Below are positions 18,201 through 26,490 of a DNA stretch of 64,000 nucleotides, in pieces. The notes beneath the pieces were generated by a model. The model saw only the letters and a program-made list of their open reading frames with translations. It made no database searches and had not been told where the DNA came from. Made by a program: the position numbers and the translations under genes. Source of the stretch: an uncultured Saprospiraceae bacterium (GTDB lineage: Bacteria > Bacteroidota > Bacteroidia > Chitinophagales > Saprospiraceae); contig CALEYL010000051.1 of the NCBI GenBank assembly GCA_937926205.1, forward strand, positions 39,450 to 103,449, read 5' to 3'. Position 1 is the stretch's first letter. Each line of letters starts with the position of its first letter.

Positions 18201-18460
18201 GTGGTCAAATCCATCGGAGCGCCAAGATCAGCAAGGAGCAAACTGTAGGCATGTGCGCCTGATTTGGTGTAAGAACCGCAGGAAGTACTAGCGTTAACAC
18301 CCGCCTGATCGGGGTTGGCAACTACGCCATTGTACATACCATCAAGGCCTTGCCAGTTCAGGTCGGAAGTGCCGCCTTCAAAATCTTCGTAGACAATTTG
18401 CCCGATGGCCATCGTAGACCAAAACACGACAGATAGGGCTAATAGTAGCAATCGTTTCAT
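15293..18460 (-). CDS. Multi-module T9SS-secreted protein, probably carbohydrate-binding
   Basis: A 1055-residue protein with signal peptide (ends AIGQ), six beta-rich modules of about 150 residues, and a T9SS sorting domain (about 978-1055; IAPNPTTGEVLVRN ... LSAGMYTIAAF). Each module has an EDFE/DDFE opening, VNQWVEYTFDFSAA and an ILFDPGV...DTYLFDNL ending, the pattern of jelly-roll carbohydrate-binding domains. Modules 1 and 2 (about 23-170 and 173-320) are nearly identical, also at DNA level with a 450-bp offset. No catalytic motif is seen. Between two GH144 genes, it probably binds the glucan outside the cell or scaffolds enzymes on the surface. Confidence 0.82.
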   Translation of the reverse strand: MKRLLLLALSVVFWSTMAIGQIVYEDFEGGTSDLNWQGLDGMYNGVVANPDQAGVNASTSCGSYTKSGAHAYSLLLADLGAPMDLTTNNQFKIQIYSTVATAVLLKLEGTGPAIEATKAITQVNQWVEYTFDFSAAASYTGLSKVILFFDPGVETSADTYLFDNLRATGPGIVYEDFEGGVADLNWQGLDGMYNGVVANTDPNGVNGSEFAGSYTKSGAHSYSLLLADLGAPMDLTTNNQFKIQIFATAATQVLLKLEGTGGAIEAVKNIAVTGAWQEYTFDFSAAANNTGLSKIILFFDPGVETSTDTYLYDNLRAVPQGACAGVTPDADLIDDFECNRNATYGAAWEFLTVVDNPNVSAVNSSAKVGRLVDPPGPWYALVIDYQNPIDLSTKNYISLKLWAPRTGNLLVKLEGGISGAAEVFIPVTEVNQWVEYGVDFSAQAAANHKKISIFVNAGNGDFDGDVYYIDDIKRSTQPIPGPLEDFEDGQFGGADMFWQPLNDDAALHGIYGGVIANPAPNSINDSPNVGRYTKGSTPFSTLAGFLPSAIDLSSNSQVNLDVWAPAGSTSVRMQLVSASQGNKEVTRDITATEEWVELNFDFSAFSAITDFQQVNILFDPGVAGAGTIYYYDNLQQGVSTVDPCEGVEPIANLIDDFECQRNVSVTAGAQQLQVVNNPALEQANSSLKVGEYSDPADAWSALVYDFGGTIDLSLYNQLSISIRSAVAVPVLFKLEGGSSPAREIFTDITTTGAWVKYAIDFSAYAGEDHTRLAIFFNAGNDNGGTDKYYIDNISWSRAPYTNCVMTFESPDLTVTNWRYFANGSQDATPFEVVANPNPGGANNSTNVGIFVEANDGAEFAGMYADLEAPIAFPDLANKTIRMKVLSDNTAVMTMKLEGSAVGAPSSGDNNVDYTTPGNWQELTWNFANVADDGQYKRLTLILNFGVVPAATTFHYFDDIVIGAGMCSTVGTNEQPVIERLSIAPNPTTGEVLVRNAGELRAFVVYDLLGKVVLRQQTSGQNNVSLELSNLSAGMYTIAAFNQEGLLTANTKLIKQ

Positions 18461-18493
18461 AAGTTGTGTGTTTATTTAAAAATTTGTTGTTTA

Positions 18494-20344
18494 TTATTCC
18501 AGAACCAAAAGCTTTTTTGCAATACGTAGGGCCCCCGCCTGAAAGCGAACGAGGTACATTCCGGGGGGCGGATTCAACGGCAGGGACAGCCGGTATTCAC
18601 CAGCTCCCAATTCCTGTGTTTCGAGTAGCGAAGCAATCGTTTTTCCATACAAATCCTCCAGCGTAACGGTCATCTGAGTCCGTTCTGTCAATTGAAAACT
18701 GACGTTGACTTCCTTTGTCGCGGGATTCGGATAGACGCCCGGATTCAACGAAGTCGCATCGTCATTTTCATTGGTGGAAGTAACATCGTTCACGAATCCT
18801 ACAGCAGCAACGGCCTGCTGGATGGCCTCATCGTTCATAAACAAATTCCACAACAAGCCACTGCGATGGTTTTCAATCATGCAGATGATGGGCCCCTGAT
18901 CAATGGCTAAGTAAGAATTGGCAAACCAATTCTGATCCAGATTAAAAGCATCGTAAAAACCATAGTAGCCCCATAGGTCAGCGCCAAGATTGCGGTAAAA
19001 ATGGCGAAGCGCATCCATCGAAACGCCTGGCGTATAAGGCATGGATGACAAGGCCGCCGTGGGCGTAATGGTACCATTGTCGTTGTTGAGCGTAGCTTCA
19101 TGCGCCGAATATCCCCAGGGATTATCGCTTGCGGTGAGTCCCCAGCTTTCGGCGCTGTATCCCTGATGGTTTTCAGGATTTTCTATGCAGTAGGCTCTGT
19201 TGATGAGCGTATGATTTCTGTTGCGGGTAAAATAATTGGTGTGGGTATCCCGCTTATTGCGCGGGTCAAAACCCAGAAAAGAGTAATGGGCAAAAAACAG
19301 GGGGCCTCCTTTATAAGGTCCGACATCGAGTTTATAGCCGTAATACGTTTGTCCGTTGACATACCCTGAAGAAGCCCAGCCACTCTGATAAAGGCTGGCC
19401 GGTACGCCATGCGTCGGGGAAGCCACGGCAAGCAGGTAAGTAATCATCACTTCGTTGAAGCCGCGCAGGGGGAAATTCATCTGCCACTGGAAATTGGGAG
19501 ACCAGTGCCAGTAAAGCACATTGCTGTTATTTTTTCGATACCAGTCCCACTCCACCGATTCCCAGATATCGGTAATCACATTGCGCAGCGAGTTTTCGAG
19601 GGGCACATTCTGATCAAAATATTGGCGCGCCGCCAACAAGCCCTGTATTAGGAATGCCGTTTCTACCAGGTCGCCTCCATTGTCAAACTGACTAAAAGGC
19701 ACCACATCGCCGGTGTTTCCATTCATCCAGTGCGGAAAAGCGCCGTGAAAACGATCGGCGACCAATTGCAAAAACGTGGAAATCTGGATAAGTCTTTGAA
19801 GCCCCTGTTCGCGGGTGATGTAGCCCCGTTCGATGCCCACGAGTATGGCCATAACCCCAAATCCTGAGCCCCCGGTCGTCACAATATCGCCTGAGGTGTT
19901 CCGCTCGCGTGCCATGCCGCTCACCGGGTGTGCAAAATCCCAGAAATAGCGAAACGTATAGCGCTGCACCATGTCCATGAGCGCATCGTCGCTTAAAGGG
20001 GTGGTTGCTGCTGCTACTTCAGCAGAAGGCGCCGATTCCATCGCAGCAGAATTGACTGCGGCTATCCTGTAAACCTGCTGGCTGCCGGAGGCCTGATACC
20101 CTCTGAAATCTATAAACCAGCGCCGGTTGGAGGGCACATTATCGATGAACTGAAAAGCCTGGCCTGTTCCTCCGGCCCGATAAATGCGGTAGTAACTGAT
20201 GTTGCTTTCTGCATTGGGTTGCCATCTCAATTCTACATGGCTATCGTATCCCGTGGCGACGACTCCTGTGGGAGCGGCAGGTTGGGCGTGTAAAAAAATG
20301 GACATAAATAGCCCTAAACCGGTAATGGACAAATTTAATCTCAT
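18494..20344 (-). CDS. Secreted GH144-like glucanase with FN3 and T9SS domains
   Basis: About 616 residues from the ATG at 20344 (MRLNLSITGLGLFMSIFLHAQ). After the signal peptide comes a fibronectin III domain (about 22-115; PTGVVATGYDSHVELRW), then a glucoamylase-like/GH144 catalytic domain (about 120-520) with YTFRYFWDFAHP, GSGFGVMAILVGIERGYITREQ, GFNEVMITYLLAVASPTHG, NRAYCIENP, WGLTASDNPWGY and DQGPIICMIENHRSGLLWNLF, and a T9SS sorting domain (about 535-616; PGVYPNPATKEVNVSF). It is a paralogue of the lipoprotein enzyme at 13787-15157. It should be exported beyond the outer membrane and start glucan breakdown there. It is the first gene of the enzyme run. Confidence 0.88.
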   Translation of the reverse strand: MRLNLSITGLGLFMSIFLHAQPAAPTGVVATGYDSHVELRWQPNAESNISYYRIYRAGGTGQAFQFIDNVPSNRRWFIDFRGYQASGSQQVYRIAAVNSAAMESAPSAEVAAATTPLSDDALMDMVQRYTFRYFWDFAHPVSGMARERNTSGDIVTTGGSGFGVMAILVGIERGYITREQGLQRLIQISTFLQLVADRFHGAFPHWMNGNTGDVVPFSQFDNGGDLVETAFLIQGLLAARQYFDQNVPLENSLRNVITDIWESVEWDWYRKNNSNVLYWHWSPNFQWQMNFPLRGFNEVMITYLLAVASPTHGVPASLYQSGWASSGYVNGQTYYGYKLDVGPYKGGPLFFAHYSFLGFDPRNKRDTHTNYFTRNRNHTLINRAYCIENPENHQGYSAESWGLTASDNPWGYSAHEATLNNDNGTITPTAALSSMPYTPGVSMDALRHFYRNLGADLWGYYGFYDAFNLDQNWFANSYLAIDQGPIICMIENHRSGLLWNLFMNDEAIQQAVAAVGFVNDVTSTNENDDATSLNPGVYPNPATKEVNVSFQLTERTQMTVTLEDLYGKTIASLLETQELGAGEYRLSLPLNPPPGMYLVRFQAGALRIAKKLLVLE

Positions 20345-20632
20345 AAGCTCATTTACAACTTTATTTGCAGGTACCTGCTTCAACAATCTTTTTATTTCTC
20401 TACCCGCAAGATTTCCAGAACGAAATTATTTTTTTCTAAGTGGAATAACAAAAAAAGCACCTCACCATGACTACACCAAAGCCGAAAACAATGGGGATAT
20501 GACGGCTTATGGCATTTTTTCCAACCCAATCACTCGTTTATACAGTCTATAACATCAATAGTTCACACTTGGGTCTAAGCAAAAGTTTTCACCGAAATTT
20601 GCGCCATTCCTTATGGCATTAAAAAGTTGTTT

Positions 20633-21409
20633 ATGAAAAAAGTACTCCCCGCGCTGTTCCTCGCACTGTTTCTGACTGGGATAAATCAGGCTGCTTTAGC
20701 TTGTTCCTGCATTTTTGTGTCCGATTATTTCTGCCCTTCCGTTCGCGTAAACACGGAGATTGTAGTCGGCAGGGTTCTGAACAATTATGTTGCCGGCCCC
20801 AATCAGGCTCCGCTGATGGATATTGAAGTCATTGAATGGCTGAAGACAGAAGACCCTTCTCCGGACACCATCAGTGTTTTGGGGCAGGATGGTCTCAATT
20901 GCAATGAATCCCTGTCTTACTTTTCCGCAGGAGACTCCGTTGTTCTGGCCGTGTTTGGGTATGGCGGAGGATGGCATCCTGTAGACATCAGCCCACACCG
21001 GATCTATAATCTTTCCGGCTGTGGTCGTTTTTTTCTGTTTTTTTCGGAAGGCAATATCGTTGGTCCAATCCGGGAAAACGTTTCTTCAGAACCTTACGAG
21101 GTTTTTAAATCAGGGCTGGAAGCCTGCATATTACTGACCGCAACAGAGGAAACCCCGGAAGCGTCCGCCCAGGTCAACATTTTCCCCAACCCCGCAACCC
21201 ATTTGCTCAACATCGACACCCGCGATCTGCCCGGTTCGCCCCAAGTGGTTTTTATGAATACTTTTGGACAGATTTTGTCTCTGAAAACCTGGAAAGCCAA
21301 TAATCAGGCTGTCATCAGTGCCGACATCTCCACCCTGGCTCCGGGCATGTATTTTGTGGTGTTGGAATACGGTGATAGACGGCGGGCGGTAAAATGGATC
21401 AAAAGCTGA
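20633..21409 (+). CDS. T9SS-secreted protein with a Cys-rich, TIMP/NTR-like N-terminus
   Basis: About 258 residues; the ATG at 20633 (MKKVLPALFLALFLTG) is preferred to the TTG two codons earlier. After the signal peptide (cleaved near ALA), the mature chain begins with CSCIFVSDYFCPS and continues VNTEIVVGRVLNNYV, the CxC-then-beta pattern seen in netrin/TIMP-like (NTR) modules of bacterial exported proteins. The C-terminus is a T9SS sorting domain (VNIFPNPATHLLNIDT ... LAPGMYFVVLEYG). The function is unknown; NTR-like folds often bind or inhibit proteases, but that is only an analogy. A weak promoter (TTG at 20569, GAAATTTG at 20594-20601) precedes it. Confidence 0.8.
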   Translation: MKKVLPALFLALFLTGINQAALACSCIFVSDYFCPSVRVNTEIVVGRVLNNYVAGPNQAPLMDIEVIEWLKTEDPSPDTISVLGQDGLNCNESLSYFSAGDSVVLAVFGYGGGWHPVDISPHRIYNLSGCGRFFLFFSEGNIVGPIRENVSSEPYEVFKSGLEACILLTATEETPEASAQVNIFPNPATHLLNIDTRDLPGSPQVVFMNTFGQILSLKTWKANNQAVISADISTLAPGMYFVVLEYGDRRRAVKWIKS

Positions 21410-21720
21410 TTGGGAGCGTAGGTCCTTCCTGCTGAATACGCAAAGGCCGCCTTTGCCCTCTATGCCTGTTTTAATCTTTGCGTCTTTCTTTGGCGCTCTT
21501 CGCGGTTTATTTTTTAAAGCAGAGGACCAAAGATTTTCTATTTTCGTAAAATTTCAGTCTGTGCTCATTTGCTTGAATCAGAATTTCCGGAATCGAGCCC
21601 CTTACTCACCATTATATAAACGCCATGAGCCACACCGGATTTCCGATGTGGCTCATGTTTATTTAGTGCCGTTTCAGGGCCTTATCTTCCTGTGACAGAG
21701 ATGGGTTAAAGACTGACAAA
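21410..21720. other. Intergenic stretch between convergent genes
   Basis: No gene is seen. The only structure noted is the terminator-like hairpin at 21625-21656. Confidence 0.5.
21625..21656. terminator. Bidirectional hairpin terminator
   Basis: ATGAGCCACA-C/T-CGG pairs with its complement around a short ATTT loop, nearly perfect over 14 bp, between the convergent T9SS gene and the OmpA gene. It is followed by GTTTATTT on the plus strand. The T tract is weak. Confidence 0.6.
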
Positions 21721-23196
21721 TCAATAACCGTCTTTACCAGAAGGCTTTGCAGGAGGATCCATTTCTACATCTGACGACGTAGCAACTCTAAACTCCACGC
21801 GGCGGTTCATATAGCTGCTGTTGATGGGCACAAGGGCATTCTTTTTGCCTTCCCATTGCAGTACCAGACGTCCGCGGCCAATACCATGGTTGGTCACAAG
21901 GTGTTCAATGATAGAATTGGCGCGCTGATAAGACAACCAGTCATTCAGGGCTTCGGGGCCCGTTTGATCCGTATGGCCACTGACCACTAAGCGAATATTG
22001 GGATTGCTTTTCAATACCCGTGCAACACCAGCTAAAGTTCCGTAATCCGAATATTTTACCTGGCTGCTTTCGCTGGCAAAATGGACCATCGGCAAAAACA
22101 TTTCCGTAACGCCACCTCCGGCGCCACCTGCACCGCCCTGGCCGACTCCGCGACGATCCAAAGCCTCGTCGATGAGTTCTTTAACACGGGCTTCCGTCAC
22201 ACCGCCACCACCGATTGGGTTCATCACAACGCCATCGCTGTTTACGGTTTCGCCTGCCCGGGGCGGGTAGTAAGGTTCTTTGTCTTTATAATCGGCGACC
22301 CCGTCCTTATCACTGTCAAGTACGCGCCCTTTGGTATCAACCGGAACATCCGGCGGCGTATTTGGGTCTTCATCCACTGCGTCAATAACGCCGTCGCCAT
22401 CTGAATCGGCCAGCAACTCATCCTGGCGTTTTTTCATGGCATCTACATCTTTGAAAACTTTATCAAGCGGATTTACCCAGTAAAGCGGTTCCGATTGCTT
22501 GGAAGCATTACCGATATTGAAATTCAGGCGAACGCTGGAGTAGTTGATCAGGTCGCGGAAAGGTGTGCGGATACCAGCTTCCTTTTCAAACCCGTCGAGC
22601 AAGTCGGCCCGGCGGCCAAAAAGAGAATACACCTGGTGCTCGAGGCCTATATTGAATCGTTTGCCAAGGCGGAAGGCAATGCCCACACCCAATGCTGCGT
22701 GCGGAGCCAATTCCCGTTCGATGGTATCGAAGCGCGGTTGATCTTCCTGTTCAAATGCCGTTTCATAAGCATTGCCCCCTGCTCCCACCATAAAGTAATA
22801 GTTTACTTTCCGCACCGTTCGGTCAAACCGGAAGCTGTTCAGACTCATAATTCCAAATACGGTGCCTGACAACCAGGTACATTCGAAATTGCGGTCCGGG
22901 TCAAAAGACTCGCCTTTCAACATACCGCCAAGCAGGTCTAAGCGAAGGGAAAACAAATGGTCGATTGCTTTACGGACGTGTACGCCGCCGGCTACGCCAA
23001 TTTTGGATTTGATGTCCCCCCCGGAGAACATGGTACCTGCATGCAGGCCAACTTCCCACATGTTTTGGGGTTTCGGCGTGCTGCTGTTGCCACCGGATGT
23101 AACTGCAGGATTATCCTGAGCTAAGGCAGGGGCTGAAAAAAGAACAGCGATAAAAAAAGCTGTCAGTGTACAAATGAAAGTCATTCCTCTTTTCAT
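21721..23196 (-). CDS. OmpA-family outer-membrane protein with calcium-binding TSP3-like repeats
   Basis: A 491-residue protein: signal peptide (ends ALAQ), an eight-stranded-type beta-barrel region (about 45-225), acidic thrombospondin-type-3-like repeats (about 268-320) with DSDGDGVIDAVDEDPNTPPD and DSDKDGVADYKDKEP, a Gly-rich linker (GVGQGGAGGAGGG), and an OmpA C-terminal peptidoglycan-binding domain (about 370-478) with VSGHTDQTGPEALNDWLSYQRANSI and NRRVEF. It should tie the outer membrane to peptidoglycan, with the TSP3 linker stiffened by calcium. It stands alone, with about 500 bp upstream. Confidence 0.93.
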   Translation of the reverse strand: MKRGMTFICTLTAFFIAVLFSAPALAQDNPAVTSGGNSSTPKPQNMWEVGLHAGTMFSGGDIKSKIGVAGGVHVRKAIDHLFSLRLDLLGGMLKGESFDPDRNFECTWLSGTVFGIMSLNSFRFDRTVRKVNYYFMVGAGGNAYETAFEQEDQPRFDTIERELAPHAALGVGIAFRLGKRFNIGLEHQVYSLFGRRADLLDGFEKEAGIRTPFRDLINYSSVRLNFNIGNASKQSEPLYWVNPLDKVFKDVDAMKKRQDELLADSDGDGVIDAVDEDPNTPPDVPVDTKGRVLDSDKDGVADYKDKEPYYPPRAGETVNSDGVVMNPIGGGGVTEARVKELIDEALDRRGVGQGGAGGAGGGVTEMFLPMVHFASESSQVKYSDYGTLAGVARVLKSNPNIRLVVSGHTDQTGPEALNDWLSYQRANSIIEHLVTNHGIGRGRLVLQWEGKKNALVPINSSYMNRRVEFRVATSSDVEMDPPAKPSGKDGY

Positions 23197-23691
23197 AGGG
23201 TAGGATTTAAATCAGTTCATGGAATAATAATACTACGAAGTTATCTCCAATTCCGTTGCAGGAAACCGAAGATTTTTTAGAATAAATCAAGTGCATGGCT
23301 ACAGAATGTATGTGTACAAAAGATTACTTGAAAGGATATGGGCATGGAAGTAGATAGCAACGCTTGCTCAAAGCAAAAAAAACAGTTGCTTTATTACGCT
23401 GATAGTCAACGGACTTTAGCTTTTAACATGCTTTCAAAAGGTGAAAAGAAAGCACGACAGGTAAAGCCCTGTTAAATAAACCGTTACAAAAATATTCCTA
23501 ATTTTTAACGGCGCAAATAAAATCCCCTGTTTTGTTAAAATATTCTGTCGTTTGTCTGACGGCATCTTTGTTTTTTGGTCACACAAGTGGACAAGGGTAA
23601 AGGTTAAAGTAAAAAGGTTAAAGGTTAAAGTAAAAAGGTTAAAGGCTTGTCCTGCCATTGTGGGGGTTAAAGTTGATCACATGCTTTAAGG
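23197..23691. other. Intergenic stretch, 495 bp, with GGTTAAAG repeats
   Basis: No gene is supported. Positions 23595-23646 hold five copies of the AGGTTAAAG word, in a 22-bp period separated by TAAAA. A related block lies at 63849-63890. The rest is AT-rich and may carry the promoter of the OmpA gene. Confidence 0.6.
23595..23646. repeat. Short tandem repeat of AGGTTAAAG words
   Basis: The word GGTTAAAG appears repeatedly, spaced alternately by about 8 and 14 bp. The same word family is found at 63849-63890, so it is a dispersed spacer repeat of this genome. Confidence 0.75.
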
Positions 23692-24939
23692 TCATACGAC
23701 TGCCAAATCCGGCATAAGCTTATTCAGGGCCAGCGTCAACGCATTTGAGGAGATGTTGACGGGCACCGGATTCTCCCGATGCAATTGTTCGAGTGCGGAA
23801 CCAATGGTACGCGAGACATCCTGAAAAATGGCATCGTCGGTCATTTCGACATCCGGCTGCATGAGGTAGGCAAAAACCCTGGCCATACCGCAATTGGCCA
23901 CAAAATCAGGAATCACACTCACTTGCTGGTCGGCATATTTTGCCGTCGGCCCAAAAAACACATCGTCATCAATAAAGGGTACATTGGCGCCACAGGCTAT
24001 GACCTCTACGCCGCCTGAGATCAATGCATCCACTTGCTGGCGGGTGACAATTTTAGAAGCTGCTCCGGGGATAAATATATCGGCGCCTAATGACCATATT
24101 CGTTCATTTACTTCGTCAAAAGAAAGCATTTCATTCGAGCGGAGTTTATTGCCATCTTTGTCTGCGAACAATTGTTTGATCTCCGGCAATTCAAACCCTT
24201 TTTCACTGATGAGGCCGCCTTCACGGTCAATAATCCCAAGGATTTTTACCCCTTCCAGGGCTAAATAGCAGGCTGCTGCCGAAGCCACATTCCCCCAGCC
24301 CTGAATGATGGCAGTTTTGCCCTTTAAATGAGAATTTCTGAAAATCCGGTAGTAGTGGCGAACCGATTCCGCAACACCATAACCGGTAATCATATCCGCC
24401 ACGGCATACTTATGCGGGCCTTCCGGTACATAGTTGGCATCTTCTACAATTTTTGCACAACCATAGCGCAACTGCCCGATGATGTTGATTTTATTGCCCC
24501 GAATGGATTTAAAATGGCCGTTCACGATGCCTTCCTGCGGATGCCACAACCCAAGATCCTGCGTAATGGGAATGACGTCTTTCAACTCATCCACATTCAA
24601 GTCGCCTCCAGTACCATAATAGTGCTTCAGCAGGGGATAAACAGCCTGATACCAACGGCGCAGTACCTGGTTACGGCGGGGGTCATTGGGGTCAAAATTG
24701 ATGCCGGACTTAGCGCCGCCGATATCCGGGCCACAAACGGAAAATTTAATTTCCATCACTTTGGCTAATGAAATCACTTCCTCCTTGGTAAGGTCTTTGC
24801 GCATACGGGTTCCACCGCCTGCTGCGCCGTTTCGAAGCGAGTTGATCACCACCCATCCCTGGGCGCCGGTCTCATCATCTGTCCATTCAAAAACAATTTC
24901 AGGACGCTTTTCTTTGTAGCGTTTGAGCAATTCTTCCAT
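23692..24939 (-). CDS. Glu/Leu/Phe/Val-type amino-acid dehydrogenase
   Basis: About 415 residues from the ATG at 24939 (MEELLKRYKEKRPEIVFEW); the open frame extends 67 codons further upstream but without family features. The N-terminal substrate domain has GAAGGGTRMRKDLT, the catalytic Lys region CGPDIGGAKSGINFDP and YYGTGGDLNVDE. The NAD(P)-binding domain has TAIIQGWGNVASAAACYLA. The family deaminates glutamate or branched-chain amino acids reversibly (EC 1.4.1.-); which substrate is used cannot be read with confidence. A perfect -7 box in reverse (CAAAGGTA, 24970-24977) lies 30 bp upstream of the chosen start, supporting it. Confidence 0.9.
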   Translation of the reverse strand: MEELLKRYKEKRPEIVFEWTDDETGAQGWVVINSLRNGAAGGGTRMRKDLTKEEVISLAKVMEIKFSVCGPDIGGAKSGINFDPNDPRRNQVLRRWYQAVYPLLKHYYGTGGDLNVDELKDVIPITQDLGLWHPQEGIVNGHFKSIRGNKINIIGQLRYGCAKIVEDANYVPEGPHKYAVADMITGYGVAESVRHYYRIFRNSHLKGKTAIIQGWGNVASAAACYLALEGVKILGIIDREGGLISEKGFELPEIKQLFADKDGNKLRSNEMLSFDEVNERIWSLGADIFIPGAASKIVTRQQVDALISGGVEVIACGANVPFIDDDVFFGPTAKYADQQVSVIPDFVANCGMARVFAYLMQPDVEMTDDAIFQDVSRTIGSALEQLHRENPVPVNISSNALTLALNKLMPDLAVV

Positions 24940-24969
24940 GGGTTTTATCCTGTTTTGATTAAGGCGCGC

Positions 24970-24977
24970 CAAAGGTA
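24970..24977 (-). promoter_or_regulatory. -7 box of the dehydrogenase gene
   Basis: CAAAGGTA is the reverse complement of TACCTTTG, a perfect TANNTTTG match. It lies 30 bp before the ATG at 24939 and argues against the longer open frame. No clear -33 TTG is seen. Confidence 0.5.
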
Positions 24978-25203
24978 GGAAAAGAATAAATAATTGTGCC
25001 TCTCTGCTTTTGAAATGGATACTCCTTCTCCCCCCTGGCCAAAGGATGAGGTCTTCCTGAGTTCCGGCTCTGCTATTGTGCAGAAAAGGAGCTTCCGGGT
25101 TGACAGTTCGGGGCAAGCCCTTGCCGTTGAGCAACAGCATAGGTTAGTACGGGCCACAGGCGTCTGTTCCAGTCAGGGACAAGAGACCGGGATCATGTAT
25201 GTT

Positions 25204-26472
25204 TTATCGCAATACGAGTTGCTGTCGCTCCGGGCCGGTTGAAATGATGGAAATGGGAACTTCGAGAGCTTCCTCCAAAAGATGGATATAATGCCGGGCG
25301 TTGGCGGGCATTTTTTCGTAATCCGTGATTCCTTCCAGCGATTGTTGCCATCCTGCAGCTTTTTGGTATTCGGGCGCGACATCGGTATCGCACAGGTCGT
25401 AGGGCAACTGGCCGGTTTTTATGCCATCAATTTGGTAATTCACGGCATAGGGCACTTCTTCCAGCGAGTTCAGCACATCTATTTTGGTCAGGGCGATTTG
25501 TGTGACGCCATTCAACATAATGGTGTAGCGCAATTGCGGCACATCCAGCCAGCCGCAACGCCGTGGCCGGCCTGTGGTGGCGCCAAATTCACCGCCTTCC
25601 CTGCGCAGAAATTCTCCTGCTTCGTTGTCCTGTTCAGTAGGGAAAGGACCTGAGCCCACGCGGGTGCAATAAGCCTTGGCAATGCCAATGACCTCGCCTA
25701 TACACTGCGGCGCTACGCCCAGTCCGCTGCATACACCGGCCGTAACCGTGTTGGAAGAAGTTACGTAAGGATAGGTGCCGAAATCTATATCGAGCATGGC
25801 GCCCTGAGCCCCTTCAGCCAGCACACGCTTGCCTGCTTTCAGGGCGTCATTAAGGTAATACTCGCCATCCACCTGCTGCAGTTCACGCAGGTTTTCAATA
25901 CAGGCCATCCAGCGTTCTTCTTCCTGCTCCAGTTCGAAGGCAACCTCCGGATACAGGTTCAGCAGGGTGAGGTGTTTGGCTTTCAGGGCATCGTATTTTT
26001 CCATAAAATTCGGGCTTTGAATGTCGCCCATACGCAAGCCGTTTCGCCCGGTTTTATCCATATAAGTTGGACCGATGCCTTTTAGTGTCGATCCAATCTT
26101 TTCCTTCCCTTTTGCGCTTTCCGATGCCAGGTCGAGGTAGCGGTGCGTGGGCAGAATGAGGTGCGCTTTGCGCGAAATGAGGAGGCGGTGTTGGTATTCC
26201 ACGCCGGCATCTGCCACGCTTTTCAACTCTCTCACCAACGTGATGGGATCAATAACCACCCCATTGCCAATCAGGTTAATGAGCGACTCCCGGAAAATCC
26301 CGGAGGGGATGGTGTGCAAGACGTATTTTTTTCCATCAAACTTAAGGGTATGCCCTGCATTTGGACCTCCCTGAAAACGAGCCACAATGTCGTAGCCTGT
26401 GGCCAGAAAGTCAACAATTTTGCCTTTGCCTTCGTCGCCCCATTGCAGGCCGAGGATTACATCTATTTTCAT
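25204..26472 (-). CDS. purA: Adenylosuccinate synthase
   Basis: A 422-residue cytoplasmic enzyme of normal length for the family. It joins IMP and aspartate using GTP to make adenylosuccinate, the first step from IMP to AMP. Motifs seen are the N-terminal GLQWGDEGKGKIVDF (catalytic Asp and GTP P-loop), GGPNAGHTL (catalytic His), STLKGIGPTYMDKTGRNGLRMGD (IMP binding), AEGAQGAMLDIDFGTYPYVTSSN, TTGRPRRCGWLD and ALTKIDVLNSL (guanine-specifying TKxD). It follows the Fur-family gene by 18 bp and is probably cotranscribed with it. Confidence 0.98.
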   Translation of the reverse strand: MKIDVILGLQWGDEGKGKIVDFLATGYDIVARFQGGPNAGHTLKFDGKKYVLHTIPSGIFRESLINLIGNGVVIDPITLVRELKSVADAGVEYQHRLLISRKAHLILPTHRYLDLASESAKGKEKIGSTLKGIGPTYMDKTGRNGLRMGDIQSPNFMEKYDALKAKHLTLLNLYPEVAFELEQEEERWMACIENLRELQQVDGEYYLNDALKAGKRVLAEGAQGAMLDIDFGTYPYVTSSNTVTAGVCSGLGVAPQCIGEVIGIAKAYCTRVGSGPFPTEQDNEAGEFLRREGGEFGATTGRPRRCGWLDVPQLRYTIMLNGVTQIALTKIDVLNSLEEVPYAVNYQIDGIKTGQLPYDLCDTDVAPEYQKAAGWQQSLEGITDYEKMPANARHYIHLLEEALEVPISIISTGPERQQLVLR

Positions 26473-26490
26473 TCCAGTAAATTTCAGATA

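Noticed and set aside
21721..23196. The OmpA protein as a T9SS motor component (PorE-like)
   Set aside because: It has a barrel plus TSP3 linker like general OmpA porins, and no other T9SS machinery gene is nearby.
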